64,000 bases of DNA from Amycolatopsis nigrescens CSC17Ta-90 (GCF_000384315.1 NZ_ARVW01000001.1:6138157-6202156); one strand, 5' to 3'; positions 23,361 to 32,584 are shown, counted from the stretch's first letter. Made by a program: numbers and translations. The notes: generated from the letters alone by a model not told the origin.

Positions 23361-24239
23361 ATGACCGTTGCGGAATTCGAGACGCAGCGCGGCCGCCTGT
23401 TCGGGCTGGCCTACCGGCTGATCGGCTCGGCGGAGGAAGCCGAGGACGTGGTCCAGGACGCCTTCCTGCGCTGGAACGGGGTGGACCAGCACGAGATCGA
23501 GCGGCCGTCCGCCTGGCTGGCCAAGGTGGTCACCAACCTCTCGCTGAACCGGCTCACCTCGGCCAGGGCGCGGCGCGAGCGGTACGTCGGGCCGTGGCTG
23601 CCGGAGCCCGTGGCGGCCTCGTCCGGCGACCTGGGGCCGCTGGAGACCGCCGAGCAGCGCGACTCGGTCTCGTTCGCGATGCTGGTGCTGCTGGAACGGC
23701 TGACCCCGACCGAACGGGCGGTTTTCGTGCTGCGTGAGGCCTTCGGCCACAGCTACGCGGAGATCGCCGACGTGTTGAGCCTGACCGAGCCGAACTGCCG
23801 TCAGCTGCACCGTCGGGCCGGGCAGCGGCTGGCCGAGTCGCGGCCCCGGTTCAGCCCGGACGCCGACCAGCGGCGCCGGCTGGTCGAGCGGTTCCTGGCC
23901 GCGGCGGAGGAGGGCGACGTCGACGGCCTGACCGAGTTGCTCACCGCCGACGTGGTGTCCTGGTCCGACGGCGGCGGCAAGGTCCGCGCCGGGCGGCGCC
24001 CGGTTTACGGGCGCGACAAGGTCATCAGGCTGTACCGCGGCATGTACCGCAAGTACCTCACCGACGTCCAGGTGACGATCGAAGAGGTCAACGGGGACCC
24101 GGCGGTAGCGGGCTGGTACGGCGGCAAGCTGCTCGGCGTGCTGCTACCGGAGTTCGGGGACGGCCGGATCCAGGCGCTGCGGGCGGTGGCGAACCCGGAC
24201 AAGCTGCGCTACCTGGAAGGGCAGCTGCGGCACGAGTGA
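23361..24239 (+). CDS. ECF41-group RNA polymerase sigma factor with C-terminal SnoaL-like domain
   Basis: 292 residues. Sigma2 (GLAYRLIGSAEEAEDVVQDA) and sigma4 (LTPTERAVFVLREAFGHSYAEIA) are followed by a long SnoaL-like C-terminal domain. The ECF41 signature motifs are all present: WLPEP (79-83) in the linker, DGGGK (203-207) and NPDKL (278-282). ECF41 sigma factors lack an anti-sigma partner, are controlled by their own C-terminal domain, and activate a neighbouring carboxymuconolactone decarboxylase, oxidoreductase or epimerase gene. Here that is probably the NAD(P)-binding gene just downstream. The ATG at 23361 starts the conserved region. Confidence 0.92.
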   Translation: MTVAEFETQRGRLFGLAYRLIGSAEEAEDVVQDAFLRWNGVDQHEIERPSAWLAKVVTNLSLNRLTSARARRERYVGPWLPEPVAASSGDLGPLETAEQRDSVSFAMLVLLERLTPTERAVFVLREAFGHSYAEIADVLSLTEPNCRQLHRRAGQRLAESRPRFSPDADQRRRLVERFLAAAEEGDVDGLTELLTADVVSWSDGGGKVRAGRRPVYGRDKVIRLYRGMYRKYLTDVQVTIEEVNGDPAVAGWYGGKLLGVLLPEFGDGRIQALRAVANPDKLRYLEGQLRHE

Positions 24240-24246
24240 TCCGGCT

Positions 24247-24273
24247 TGTCACGTCCTGGCGTCCCGTTCGGTC
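24247..24273 (+). promoter_or_regulatory. Candidate ECF41-dependent promoter
   Basis: TGTCACG (24247-24253), a 16-bp spacer, then GGTC (24270-24273), close to the ECF41 consensus TGTCACA-N16-CGTC. It lies directly after the sigma gene and about 100 bp before the epimerase-like gene. Confidence 0.5.
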
Positions 24274-24341
24274 TGAGATGGGGGCATGCGAGGCTTTTTG
24301 CGCATGCCCCCATCGATCGGGTGCGGGTGTCCCGCAAGATT
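24273..24341. repeat. 69-bp hairpin repeat, copy A
   Basis: A 69-bp unit that differs at one position from the two tandem units at 38319-38456. A perfect 14-bp stem (24277-24290 with 24301-24314) encloses a 10-nt loop containing TTTTT. A second small hairpin, GCGGG-TGT-CCCGC, lies at 24323-24335. It sits in the presumed 5' leader of the downstream gene. Confidence 0.9.
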
Positions 24342-24376
24342 CCGCAGGGGAGCGGAGACGAGAGGAGGCGGGCTCG

Positions 24377-25108
24377 GTGCGTGAGTCGATTCTGGTGACC
24401 GGTGGTACCGGTGTGCTCGGGCGGCCCCTGGTGGACCGGCTGCGAGCGGACGGGCACGAGGTCGGGGTGCTGAGCCGGCACAGCGAGCCGCCGGTGGACC
24501 TGCGGGACGGCGCTGGCCTGGACGAGGCGCTGGCCGGGCGCGACGTGGTCGTGCACTGCGCGACGACCATGGGAGGTGGCGACGTGCGGGCGGCCGGCCG
24601 GCTGCTGGAGGCCGCGCACCGGGCCGGGGTCCGGCATCTGGTGTACATCTCCATCGTCGGCGTCGACCGGGTGCCGCTGCCGTACTACCGCACCAAGTTC
24701 GAGGTGGAAGGGCTGGTCGAGGGCTCCGGCCTGGAGTGGACGACCCTGCGTGCCACCCAGTTCCACCAGCTGGTGCGGCGGCTGCTGCGGGGCCTGGCCC
24801 GGCTGCCGGTGCTGCCCGTGCCGGACATGCCGATCCAGCCGGTGGACGCGGTCGAGGTGGCGCACCGGCTGGCCGAGCTGGCCGTCGCCGGGCCTGCGGG
24901 CCGCGTACCGGACTTCGGCGGACCGAAGGTCCACCCGCTGCGGGAGCTGGCCGCGACCTACCTGAGAGCCGAACGCCGTCGCCGGCCCGTGCTGCCCCTT
25001 CGCTTGCCGGGCAAGACTTTCCGCGCGTACCAGCGGGGTGAGCACACGGTGCCCGGGCTCCGCGGCGGCCGGGTCACGTTCGAGGAATTCCTTGACCGGG
25101 GCGAGTGA
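24377..25108 (+). CDS. NAD(P)-binding epimerase/NmrA-like oxidoreductase, probable ECF41 target
   Basis: 243 residues of the atypical SDR type. The N-terminal NAD(P) motif is LVTGGTGVLGRPLV, followed by VVHCATTMGGG, and YYRTKFEVEGLVEGSGLEWT is the Y-x-x-x-K-like helix. The GTG start has GAGGAGG eight bases upstream. It fits the oxidoreductase/epimerase class controlled by ECF41 sigma factors, and a matching promoter lies at 24247-24273, with the 69-bp hairpin repeat in the leader between. The substrate is not known. Confidence 0.85.
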   Translation: MRESILVTGGTGVLGRPLVDRLRADGHEVGVLSRHSEPPVDLRDGAGLDEALAGRDVVVHCATTMGGGDVRAAGRLLEAAHRAGVRHLVYISIVGVDRVPLPYYRTKFEVEGLVEGSGLEWTTLRATQFHQLVRRLLRGLARLPVLPVPDMPIQPVDAVEVAHRLAELAVAGPAGRVPDFGGPKVHPLRELAATYLRAERRRRPVLPLRLPGKTFRAYQRGEHTVPGLRGGRVTFEEFLDRGE

Positions 25109-25201
25109 AATCGCGGACCCGCCGGATGTCGGCTTGACCTTGACGTAGCGTCAGCCTGCAAGCTGGCGCCCGTGAAATCGCGAACAGGGGGAGCGTGCAG
25201 C

Positions 25202-26749
25202 ATGTCCGATACCGCTCGGTCCAATAATGCCTCGACCCGCCGGGACTTCCTTGCCTGGCTCGCCAAGAGCGGAACCGGGCTGGCGGTGGCCACCGGGGCG
25301 CTGTCGGCGCTGTCCGCCGGCACGGCGGAGGCAGGCGAATCCGAGATCACCGTGCTCGACGGGGCCACCGTGATCGACGGGACCGGCGGGCGGCCGCGTC
25401 GCGGGGTGGTGGTGCTCTCCGGGGACCGGATACTGGCGGTCGGCCCGGCCGCCCGCGGCGAGCTGCCGGCCGGGGTCCGGGTGATCGACGTGCGCGGCAA
25501 GTACGTCATCCCCGGCCTCTGGGACACCCATGTGCACACCCTGCCGATGGATCGGGTCTACCCGCCGTTGTACGTGGTCAACGGGGTCACCGGGATTCGC
25601 GAGATGTACGGCTACGGCCATCCGTCGCTGCCCGAGCTGCGGGACCGGATCAACGCGGGCACGGTGCTCGGGCCCAGGATGGTGATCGCCAGCACGATCG
25701 TCGACGGCCCGCACTCGATCCACGGGCCGACCGGTGCGGCGGTGGTCGCCACCGAAGCCGAGGCCAGGGCCGCGGTGCGCGCCGCGAAACAGCAGGGCGC
25801 GGATTTCGTCAAGGTGTACTCCTTCCTCGGCCAGGACACCTTCACCGCGATCGCGGACGAGGCTGGGCTCGTCGGCCTGCCCTTCGCCGGGCACGTGCCG
25901 GACCGGGTCTCCGCGGGGGTTGCCTCCGACGCCGGTCAGCGCAGTTTCGAGCACCTCTTCGGCCTGTTCTTCGCCACGTCCCGGCGGGAGGACGAGCTGC
26001 GGCAGCGGCTGGTCGAGACCCCGGTCGACCCGGCGAACCCGTTCGCCTGGTACGCCACGGCTCGCGCGCTGGAGCGGGAGGCGGTGCGCACGCACAGCCC
26101 GGGCCGCGCGGCGGAGCTGTTCGATCGCCTGCGGCGCAACGGAACCTGGGCTTCACCCACGCTGACCGTGCTGGAAGCGCTGTCCCTGCCGTTCAGCGCC
26201 TTCGACCCGGCGGACCCGCGACTGCGCTACCTGCCGCCTTTCATGAAGGACGTCTGGCTGGACCAGCTTTCCCGGACCGCGCCTTCCACTCCGGAAAGCA
26301 TCGAGGAGCAGCGGCGGTTCTTCGAGGCGGAGCTGCGGCTGACCGGCGCGCTGCACCGGGCCGGGGTCGGCGTGCTCGCCGGGACGGACACCAACAATCC
26401 CTACTGCTTCCCCGGTTTCAGCCTGCACGACGAGCTGGCGCTGCTGGTGCGCGCCGGGCTGAGCCCGATGCGCGTGCTGCGGGCCGCGACCGCCGACGCG
26501 GCGCGGTACCTTGGCCTGGAGCACACCGTGGGCACGGTGACCCCGGGGATGGCCGCGGACCTGGTCGTGCTGGACGCCGACCCGCTCGCCGACATCCGCA
26601 ACACCCGGCGCATCCACGCGGTGGTCAGCCGCGGCAAGGTGATCGACGCCGCGCGGCGCCAGGAGCTCTTCGCGGACATCGAGGCCGCGGCCGGCGAGGT
26701 GCCGCCGTTTCCCGGCGCGAAGGTGGCGGGCTGCGGCTGCCGCGGCTGA
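25202..26749 (+). CDS. Tat-exported metal-dependent amidohydrolase
   Basis: 515 residues. A twin-arginine signal (STRRDFLAWL, R13-R14) precedes a hydrophobic stretch ending AEAGE, so the enzyme is exported folded. The amidohydrolase core shows GLWDTHVH (first metal histidines), the lysine in DFVKVYSF, later histidines in FAGHVPD and FEHLFG, and the final aspartate in AGTDTNN. The C-terminal composite strand is DLVVLDADPLADI. It resembles imidazolonepropionase/prolidase-like amidohydrolases acting on cyclic amides or dipeptides. The Cys pair in the last residues (GCGCRG) is unexplained. Convergent with the prolyl oligopeptidase. Confidence 0.88.
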   Translation: MSDTARSNNASTRRDFLAWLAKSGTGLAVATGALSALSAGTAEAGESEITVLDGATVIDGTGGRPRRGVVVLSGDRILAVGPAARGELPAGVRVIDVRGKYVIPGLWDTHVHTLPMDRVYPPLYVVNGVTGIREMYGYGHPSLPELRDRINAGTVLGPRMVIASTIVDGPHSIHGPTGAAVVATEAEARAAVRAAKQQGADFVKVYSFLGQDTFTAIADEAGLVGLPFAGHVPDRVSAGVASDAGQRSFEHLFGLFFATSRREDELRQRLVETPVDPANPFAWYATARALEREAVRTHSPGRAAELFDRLRRNGTWASPTLTVLEALSLPFSAFDPADPRLRYLPPFMKDVWLDQLSRTAPSTPESIEEQRRFFEAELRLTGALHRAGVGVLAGTDTNNPYCFPGFSLHDELALLVRAGLSPMRVLRAATADAARYLGLEHTVGTVTPGMAADLVVLDADPLADIRNTRRIHAVVSRGKVIDAARRQELFADIEAAAGEVPPFPGAKVAGCGCRG

Positions 26750-26759
26750 AATCCGGATC

Positions 26760-28802
26760 TCAGCGGGAGAGCCGGGTCCAGAGGAACTCGAAGACCAGCG
26801 CCCATTTGAACGCCAGCTGTTCGTTGTCCGCGGCCGCGCCGTGGCCGCCCTCGATGTTCTCGTGGTAGCGCACGGTGTGCCCGAACTCCCGCATCCTGGC
26901 CACCATCTTGCGGGCGTGCGCGGGATGCACCCGGTCGTCCCTGGTCGAGGTGACGAACAGGGAGGGCGGGTACTCCTGTCCACTTCGGACACCGTCGATC
27001 CGGCTGATGTGGTGGTACGGCGAGTATTCGCCGATGTAGGCCCACTCGTCCGGCTCGTCGGGGTCGCCGTACTCGGCCATCCAGGACGCCCCGGCCAGCA
27101 GCTTGTGGTAGCGCCGCATGTCCAGCAGCGGGACCTGGCTGACGATCGCGCCGAACAGCTCCGGGTAGCGGGTCAGCATCACGCCCATCAGCAGCCCGCC
27201 GTTGCTGCCGCCCATGATGCCGAGCCGCTCCGGCGCCGCGATGCCCCGCGCGGCAAGGTCGGCGGCGACCGCGGCGAAGTCCTCGTACACCAGGTGCCTG
27301 CCGGCCTTGGTGGCCTGGGTGTGCCATTCCGGGCCGTACTCCCCGCCGCCCCGGATGTTGGCCACCACGTACCCGCCGCCGCGGGCAAGCCAGCCGCGCC
27401 CGATAACCCCGCTGTAGGACGGCGTCAGCGAGATCTCGAAGCCGCCGTATCCGGTGAGCAGGACCGGGCCGCCCTCGGCGTTCGCGGGCCGCACCACGAA
27501 GTAGGGGATCCGGGTGCCGTCCTTCGAGGTCGCGAAGTACTGCGTCACCGAGATACCGGCTCCGTCGAAGAACGCGGGCGCCTTCTTCAGCACCTCCGGC
27601 GCGCCGCCGACGTGGCCGTAGGTCAGCGTGGCCGGCTCGGTGTAGCCGCTGCTGTTGAGCAGGTACTCGTCGCTGTGGTCCGGGTCGGTGTCGATGATCT
27701 CGGCGGTGCTCATGCCGAGCCCGCCCGCCAGCGGCGCCGAACGCCAGCCGTCGTCGCCGGGAGTGAGCACCCGCAGCTCGGTCTTCACGTCGGACAGCGT
27801 GCCCAGCAGCAGGTGGTTCCTGGTCCAGACGTAGGACTCCAGCGAGGTGTGCGCGTCCGGCTCGAAGACCACGGTCAGCTCGCGCGAGCCGGCGAGGTAC
27901 TCGTCGAAACGCGCGGCGAGCAGGGCACCGGCCGGATACTCGGTGCCGCCGACCTGCCACGGCGAGCGGGTCCGGATGAGCAGCCACTCCCGGTAGGCGG
28001 ACGCGTCGGCGTCCTCGGGCACGTCCAGCCGCTGGAAGTCCTGTAGATCACCGCCGGGGGTGCGCAGGTACCGCTCGGAGCGGTAGAAGTCGATCGCGCG
28101 GGTGACGAAGTCGCGCTGGTAGCCCTCGGTCGGGTCGTGGAACCCGGTCACCGCCACGTCTTCCGGCTTGCCTTCGTACACCGTTTCGGCTTCGGCCAGC
28201 GGGGTGCCGCGGCGCCACTCCTTGACGACCCGCGGATAACCGGAGCTGGTCAGCGAGCCGGGGCCGAAGTCGGTGCCGACGTAGATCCGGTCCCGGTCGA
28301 TCCAGCCGACCTGACTTTTCGCTTCGGGCAGGGTGAACCCGTCCTCGACGAACTCGCGGCGCTCCAGGTCGAACTCGCGGACCACGGTGGCGTCCGCGCC
28401 GCCCCTGGACAGCTCGATCAGCGCCAGGGTGTAGCCGGGGCGCAGCACCGCCGCGCCCTGCCAGACCCAGTTCTCGTCCTCGGCCTCGGCCAGCGCGTCC
28501 ACGTCGAGCAGCAGCTCCCAGTCCGGCCGTTCGCCGCGGTACTCCGCCAGTGTGGTGCGCCGCCACAGGCCGCGGGGATGCGCGGCGTCCTGCCAGAAGT
28601 TGTACAGATATTCGCCGCGGCGGCGGACGTACGGGATCCGGTCGTCCGCGTCCAGCACCTCGCGGATCCGCGCGCGCAGCGGTTCGAAACCGGTGCCGCC
28701 GGTCAGGTCCGCCACGGTCTCCGCGTTGCGTTCCCGCACCCAGTCCAGCGCCTGCTCGCCGGTCACGTCTTCCAACCACAGGTACGGGTCCTCGACAGCC
28801 AT
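26760..28802 (-). CDS. Prolyl oligopeptidase (S9A)
   Basis: 680 residues. The N-terminal seven-bladed propeller region (PYLWLEDV start, blades to about 400) is followed by the alpha/beta hydrolase domain with the triad Ser533 (GGSNGG), Asp622 or 623 (TSTRDDRVHP) and His654 (EGGHGA). It cleaves short proline-containing peptides. No signal peptide is present, so it is cytosolic unless exported otherwise. The ATG at 28802 begins MAVEDPYLWLE, the usual family N-terminus, and the frame upstream is weak. It is convergent with the exported amidohydrolase and divergent from the zinc protease gene. Confidence 0.93.
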   Translation of the reverse strand: MAVEDPYLWLEDVTGEQALDWVRERNAETVADLTGGTGFEPLRARIREVLDADDRIPYVRRRGEYLYNFWQDAAHPRGLWRRTTLAEYRGERPDWELLLDVDALAEAEDENWVWQGAAVLRPGYTLALIELSRGGADATVVREFDLERREFVEDGFTLPEAKSQVGWIDRDRIYVGTDFGPGSLTSSGYPRVVKEWRRGTPLAEAETVYEGKPEDVAVTGFHDPTEGYQRDFVTRAIDFYRSERYLRTPGGDLQDFQRLDVPEDADASAYREWLLIRTRSPWQVGGTEYPAGALLAARFDEYLAGSRELTVVFEPDAHTSLESYVWTRNHLLLGTLSDVKTELRVLTPGDDGWRSAPLAGGLGMSTAEIIDTDPDHSDEYLLNSSGYTEPATLTYGHVGGAPEVLKKAPAFFDGAGISVTQYFATSKDGTRIPYFVVRPANAEGGPVLLTGYGGFEISLTPSYSGVIGRGWLARGGGYVVANIRGGGEYGPEWHTQATKAGRHLVYEDFAAVAADLAARGIAAPERLGIMGGSNGGLLMGVMLTRYPELFGAIVSQVPLLDMRRYHKLLAGASWMAEYGDPDEPDEWAYIGEYSPYHHISRIDGVRSGQEYPPSLFVTSTRDDRVHPAHARKMVARMREFGHTVRYHENIEGGHGAAADNEQLAFKWALVFEFLWTRLSR

Positions 28803-28989
28803 GCCGACAGTCTTACCGTCCGGTTCGCGGCCCGGCCAGGTGAGGGCTGTTTTCAATTCGTGACACGGCGCACGGCCGGCGTCCGTATGCTGGGCGACGG
28901 CGCCGGTTGGGGGACCGCAGCTTCATCGTCGCGGGGGAAAACATGTCCAGGGCGTCGCCGGATCTCCGCCTGCCGACCCCGAGGTGAAC

Positions 28990-30003
28990 ATGACGGTCCC
29001 TGAGGACGGCCGGGATCTCCCTGCGCACGCCGTCCGGCCGCCTGAACAGCGTGATCTGCTTGACTTGCCAGATCTGCCTGACTTGCCTGACTTGCCACAG
29101 CCTCCGCCCGCGCCGGCGCGGTCCGGCCGGAACTCGCCGTTCGCGATCTTCGGGGTGCTCGTGGTCGTGCTCGGCCTGGTCGGTGCGGTGGCGTTGCCCG
29201 GCATCGTTTCGCGGCCGGTAGCTGGGTTCGCCTCGCCCGCCCGTCCCGGCGATGCGGGCCGGGCGGACGCGCCGGAGCAGCGGCAGGAGAGCGAGGCGGC
29301 TCCGCGCGCGGTCCACGAGACGGCCGCCAACCCGTTGCTCGCGGCCGAGGTGACCCTGGCCGAGGTGACCTGCGAGCTACCGGCCCTCTCCCGGTCGGCG
29401 GAGGCGCTCACGGCCTATTACCAGGCCACCATCGGCTGCCTGGACGAGGCGTGGAGCCCCGCGCTGGCCGCCGTGCGCGAACCTTTCGAAACCGCCGGGC
29501 TCGAAGTCGTGCTGCCCAGCGACAGCGCCTGCGGTGACGCGCCTTCCAAGGAGGAGGCGCTGGCGTACTACTGCTCCGGCGACCGGGTGATCTACATGCC
29601 GCGGGACCGGCTGCTCGAAGACGCCGGGGTGGACCAGGCGCTGCACTTGTCCGTGCTGGCCCACGAGTACGGGCACCACGTCCAGGAGCTGAGCGGGATC
29701 ATGGCGGGCGTGGAGAAGCTGTTGCGCCCGCTGGAGAACGGCGGTCCAGAGGAACTCGAGCTGACCCGGCGGATCGAGCTGCAGGCCAACTGCTTCGGCG
29801 GGCTGTTCGTGGCCGGCGCCGCCGGGCGGGGCGCGATCACCAAGGCGCTCGGGAACCGGGTGATGGCCGGGTTCGGTGCGGTGGACGGCAGCGACTCGCA
29901 CGGCACGCGCAAGCATCAGGTCAAATGGGCCCAGGCCGGATTCGAGACCGGGAACCTGGGCGCTTGCAACACCTTCGCCGCCCCGGCCGAGGAAGTGTCC
30001 TGA
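28990..30003 (+). CDS. Membrane-anchored neutral zinc metallopeptidase (YpfJ-like)
   Basis: About 337 residues. A short cytoplasmic N-terminus contains a (LPD)4 repeat from a DNA repeat near 29062-29100, then one transmembrane helix (51-74) and an external domain with the zinc motif HEYGHH (225-230). Cysteine-containing segments STYLE GC, YYCSGD and QANCFGG are typical of putative neutral zinc metallopeptidases. GTG at 28984 and ATG at 28990 are both possible; ATG is chosen for its spacing from CGAGG. Substrate unknown. It ends 2 bp before the convergent DinB-like gene. Confidence 0.86.
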   Translation: MTVPEDGRDLPAHAVRPPEQRDLLDLPDLPDLPDLPQPPPAPARSGRNSPFAIFGVLVVVLGLVGAVALPGIVSRPVAGFASPARPGDAGRADAPEQRQESEAAPRAVHETAANPLLAAEVTLAEVTCELPALSRSAEALTAYYQATIGCLDEAWSPALAAVREPFETAGLEVVLPSDSACGDAPSKEEALAYYCSGDRVIYMPRDRLLEDAGVDQALHLSVLAHEYGHHVQELSGIMAGVEKLLRPLENGGPEELELTRRIELQANCFGGLFVAGAAGRGAITKALGNRVMAGFGAVDGSDSHGTRKHQVKWAQAGFETGNLGACNTFAAPAEEVS

Positions 30004-30005
30004 GC

Positions 30006-30581
30006 TCACGGCGTCCAGGCGGGGTCGCGGCCGAGCAGCCCGAGTAGCTCGTCCAGCGGCGAGGCGCCCGGCCCGGTCCGGACCACCGGGGCGAAGGACG
30101 ACTTCGGGTCGTCGCGCTCCGGGCCCGCCGGGATCAGCCTGGCGAAATCCAGCGCGGCCTGCACGGCCTCGAGGTCCTGCAGGTAGGGCACGCCGAGGGT
30201 TACGGCAAGGTCCCAGCCGTGCGCCACCGAATCGACCAGGTGCATGCTCAGCGCCACGGTCCCGGGGAAGGTGCCGAACTCCCGGACCGTCACCTGCCGG
30301 TTCAGCACCTCGTCGTCCTCCATCGCGGCCAGCACTGCGGTCACGGAGTCGGCGTACGCGCGGTAGGGGTCGTCGCCGAGCGAGCCGCTGTCCCAGTCCG
30401 GCGCGCTGCCTTCCCGCAGCGCGACCGCGAAGGCGGTGTTCTCGCTGACCTGGTGTCGCAGCAGGTCGCGCAGCCGCCAGCCGGCGCAGGAGGTGGGCAG
30501 GTCGAGGTCGGCGGTGCGCAGCCCGTCGGCCACCTTGTCGAAGAAGTCGAGCGCGCGGCGATCGAGTTCGCGGATGTCCAT
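30006..30581 (-). CDS. TIGR03086-like metal-binding protein (DinB / mycothiol-dependent maleylpyruvate isomerase fold)
   Basis: 191 residues. The N-terminal helix LDRRALDFFDKVADGL, followed by LPTSCAGWRLRDLLRHQVSENTAF and MHLVDSVAHGWDLAVTLG, carries the histidines of the four-helix DinB metal site. Members of this family are putative thiol-dependent transferases or isomerases, and the individual reaction is unknown. A minus-strand TAGCGT lies six bases upstream of the ATG, so the transcript is probably leaderless. Divergent from the MocR regulator with 82 bp between them. Confidence 0.82.
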   Translation of the reverse strand: MDIRELDRRALDFFDKVADGLRTADLDLPTSCAGWRLRDLLRHQVSENTAFAVALREGSAPDWDSGSLGDDPYRAYADSVTAVLAAMEDDEVLNRQVTVREFGTFPGTVALSMHLVDSVAHGWDLAVTLGVPYLQDLEAVQAALDFARLIPAGPERDDPKSSFAPVVRTGPGASPLDELLGLLGRDPAWTP

Positions 30582-30663
30582 GGCCCGACGCTAGGTCCGG
30601 ATAGCGGCACCATGGAAGGGCCAAAAACCAAGCGACCGCACTGGGCCAATCTAGGATGGCCCG

Positions 30664-32097
30664 GTGACCGTCGACATCCATGTGGACCTCGCCGGCGGCC
30701 GGGGCCGCAAGGAGCAGATCTACCGGCAGATCCGGGCCGCCATCCTGGACGGCAGGCTGCGGCCGGGTGAGACGCTCACCCCGACCCGGGAGCTGGCCGA
30801 GCGGCTGGCGGTCTCCCGCAACACCGTCAGCGCGGCCTACGACCAGCTCACCGCGGAGGGCTTCCTGACCGCCACGGTCGGTGCCGGCACTTTCGTCCGG
30901 TCCGGCATCCATCGCGAGAAGCCGGCGCCGAGGCCGGTGCCGGAAGGAACGGGGGTGTCGGCCACCGAACTGTGGGCAGGTGTGCCGAAGCCGCCGCGAA
31001 GCTTCGCGCCCGCACCGGAGTACGACTTCCGGGCCGGTGTCCCGGATGTCACCCTGTTCCCGTTCGACACCTGGCGGCGGCTGGTCGCCCAGCAGCTGCG
31101 CGGTTCCGGCGCGGACGTGCTGACCTACGGCGACCCGGCCGGCCTGCCGGCGTTGCGCGCGGCGATCGTGCGCCAGGTCGGCGTTTCCCGCGACGTGGTG
31201 GCCGACCCGGACGACGTGCTGGTCACCAGCGGCGCGCAGCAGGCGGTCGATCTGCTGGCCAGGGTGCTGCTGCGGCCGGGGGACAAGGTGGCCGTGGAGG
31301 ACCCCGGCTATCCGCCGCCGCGGCACCTGTTCGAAAGCCTCGGCGCACAGGTGATCGGGGTGCCGGTGGACGACGAGGGCATCGTGGTGTCGCGAATCCC
31401 GCCGGGCGTCCGGCTGGTGCACGTGACCCCGTCGCACCAGTACCCGCTCGGACTCGCCATGTCGCTGGCCCGCCGGATGGAGCTGATCTCGTGGGCGCGG
31501 CGCAACGACGCGGTGCTCGTCGAGGACGACTACGACACCGATTTCCGTTACGGCGGAAGGCCGCTGGAACCACTGTACAGTTTGGACACCACCGGCCGCG
31601 TGCTCTACGTCGGCTCGTTCTCGAAGGTGCTGTACCCGTCGATGCGGCTCGGCTTCCTGGTCGCCCCGCCGGCGTTGCGGGAACCGTTGCGCAAGGCCAA
31701 ATATCTCAGCGACTGGCAGTCCGGCGGCCCGGCGCAGGCCGCGCTGGCGCAGTTCATGGAGGAGGGCGGTTTCGCCCGGCACGTCCGCCGGATGCGGCGG
31801 GTGTACCAGTCCAGGCACCAGGTGCTGGCCGCCGCGCTGAAAAGCGATTTCGCCGATCTGCTCACCCCGGTACCCTGCGCCGCGGGGCTGCATCTGAGCG
31901 CGACCGGCGAATGCGGCACCCGGCGGCTGGTGCGCGCGGCCCGCAGGCACGGTGTTTCGCTCTACGCACTGGGAGACTTTACGATGCGGCGCACGGAGGT
32001 GCGGGGACTCGTGTTCGGCTTCGGTGCCATCGCGACCGAGCGGATCGTGCCTGGCCTGCGCCGGTTGCGGGAGATCGCGGAGGAACTGCGTGACTGA
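30664..32097 (+). CDS. MocR/PdxR-type GntR regulator fused to aminotransferase domain
   Basis: 477 residues. The N-terminal GntR winged helix (GRKEQIYRQIRAAILDGRL, LAVSRNTVSAAYDQL) precedes a fold-type I aminotransferase domain whose PLP lysine lies in VGSFSKVLYPSMRLGF. Such proteins sense PLP or amino compounds; no pyridoxal synthesis gene is adjacent, so it may regulate the GNAT gene that overlaps its end or the divergent DinB-like gene. TAGGAT lies six bases before the GTG start. Two direct repeats GGGCCAA (30618-30624, 30643-30649) in the promoter are candidate binding sites. Confidence 0.9.
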   Translation: MTVDIHVDLAGGRGRKEQIYRQIRAAILDGRLRPGETLTPTRELAERLAVSRNTVSAAYDQLTAEGFLTATVGAGTFVRSGIHREKPAPRPVPEGTGVSATELWAGVPKPPRSFAPAPEYDFRAGVPDVTLFPFDTWRRLVAQQLRGSGADVLTYGDPAGLPALRAAIVRQVGVSRDVVADPDDVLVTSGAQQAVDLLARVLLRPGDKVAVEDPGYPPPRHLFESLGAQVIGVPVDDEGIVVSRIPPGVRLVHVTPSHQYPLGLAMSLARRMELISWARRNDAVLVEDDYDTDFRYGGRPLEPLYSLDTTGRVLYVGSFSKVLYPSMRLGFLVAPPALREPLRKAKYLSDWQSGGPAQAALAQFMEEGGFARHVRRMRRVYQSRHQVLAAALKSDFADLLTPVPCAAGLHLSATGECGTRRLVRAARRHGVSLYALGDFTMRRTEVRGLVFGFGAIATERIVPGLRRLREIAEELRD

Positions 32098-32584
32098 AGT
32101 CTATAAAGGACATATCCGTCCCGTTGAGACCAGCGAGCTGGCCCTGCTGCCCGCGGTGGAAAAGGCGTCGGACGGTCTGTTCGAGGGCGTGGAGTTCCCG
32201 CCGGGCAGCGTTCTCGACGAACTGGACGCCACGCACACGGTGCTGGTCGCCGGTCGGCCGCCGGTCGGTTTCGCGGTGTACGGCCCGCTCGACGACGCCG
32301 TGCACCTGCACCAGATCTCGGTGGTTCCGGAGCACGGCCGACGCGGAATCGGTACAGCGCTGCTGTCCGCGATTGTGCAAGAAAGCACAAAGTCGGTCAC
32401 CCTCACCACTTTCCGCGATGTTCCGTGGAACGCCCCCTGGTATCGAAAGCACGGTTTTCTCGAGTTCTCGGACGCGGACTGGGGCCCCGGCCTGCGCCGA
32501 CTGGTCGCGGCGGAGCGGGCGGCCGGGCTGGACCGGATCGGCCCGCGGGTGGTGCTGCGCCGCGCGCCGGGGCGATCTGCCTGA
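32090..32584 (+). CDS. GNAT N-acetyltransferase
   Basis: 164 residues. The acetyl-CoA-binding motif is HLHQISVVPEHGRRGIGTALL, and NAPWYRKHGFLEFSDADWGP is the usual C-terminal GNAT block. The GTG start overlaps the last 8 bases of the MocR gene, so translation is coupled and joint function with the regulator is likely. AGGA lies a few bases upstream within the MocR coding end. The acceptor substrate cannot be read from the sequence. Confidence 0.85.
   Translation: MTEVYKGHIRPVETSELALLPAVEKASDGLFEGVEFPPGSVLDELDATHTVLVAGRPPVGFAVYGPLDDAVHLHQISVVPEHGRRGIGTALLSAIVQESTKSVTLTTFRDVPWNAPWYRKHGFLEFSDADWGPGLRRLVAAERAAGLDRIGPRVVLRRAPGRSA

Noticed and set aside
24260..24360. Peptides MGACEAFCACPHRSGAGVPQDS and its reverse-strand counterparts as small proteins
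   Set aside because: They are translations of the 69-bp hairpin repeat in several frames and recur only because the DNA repeats.
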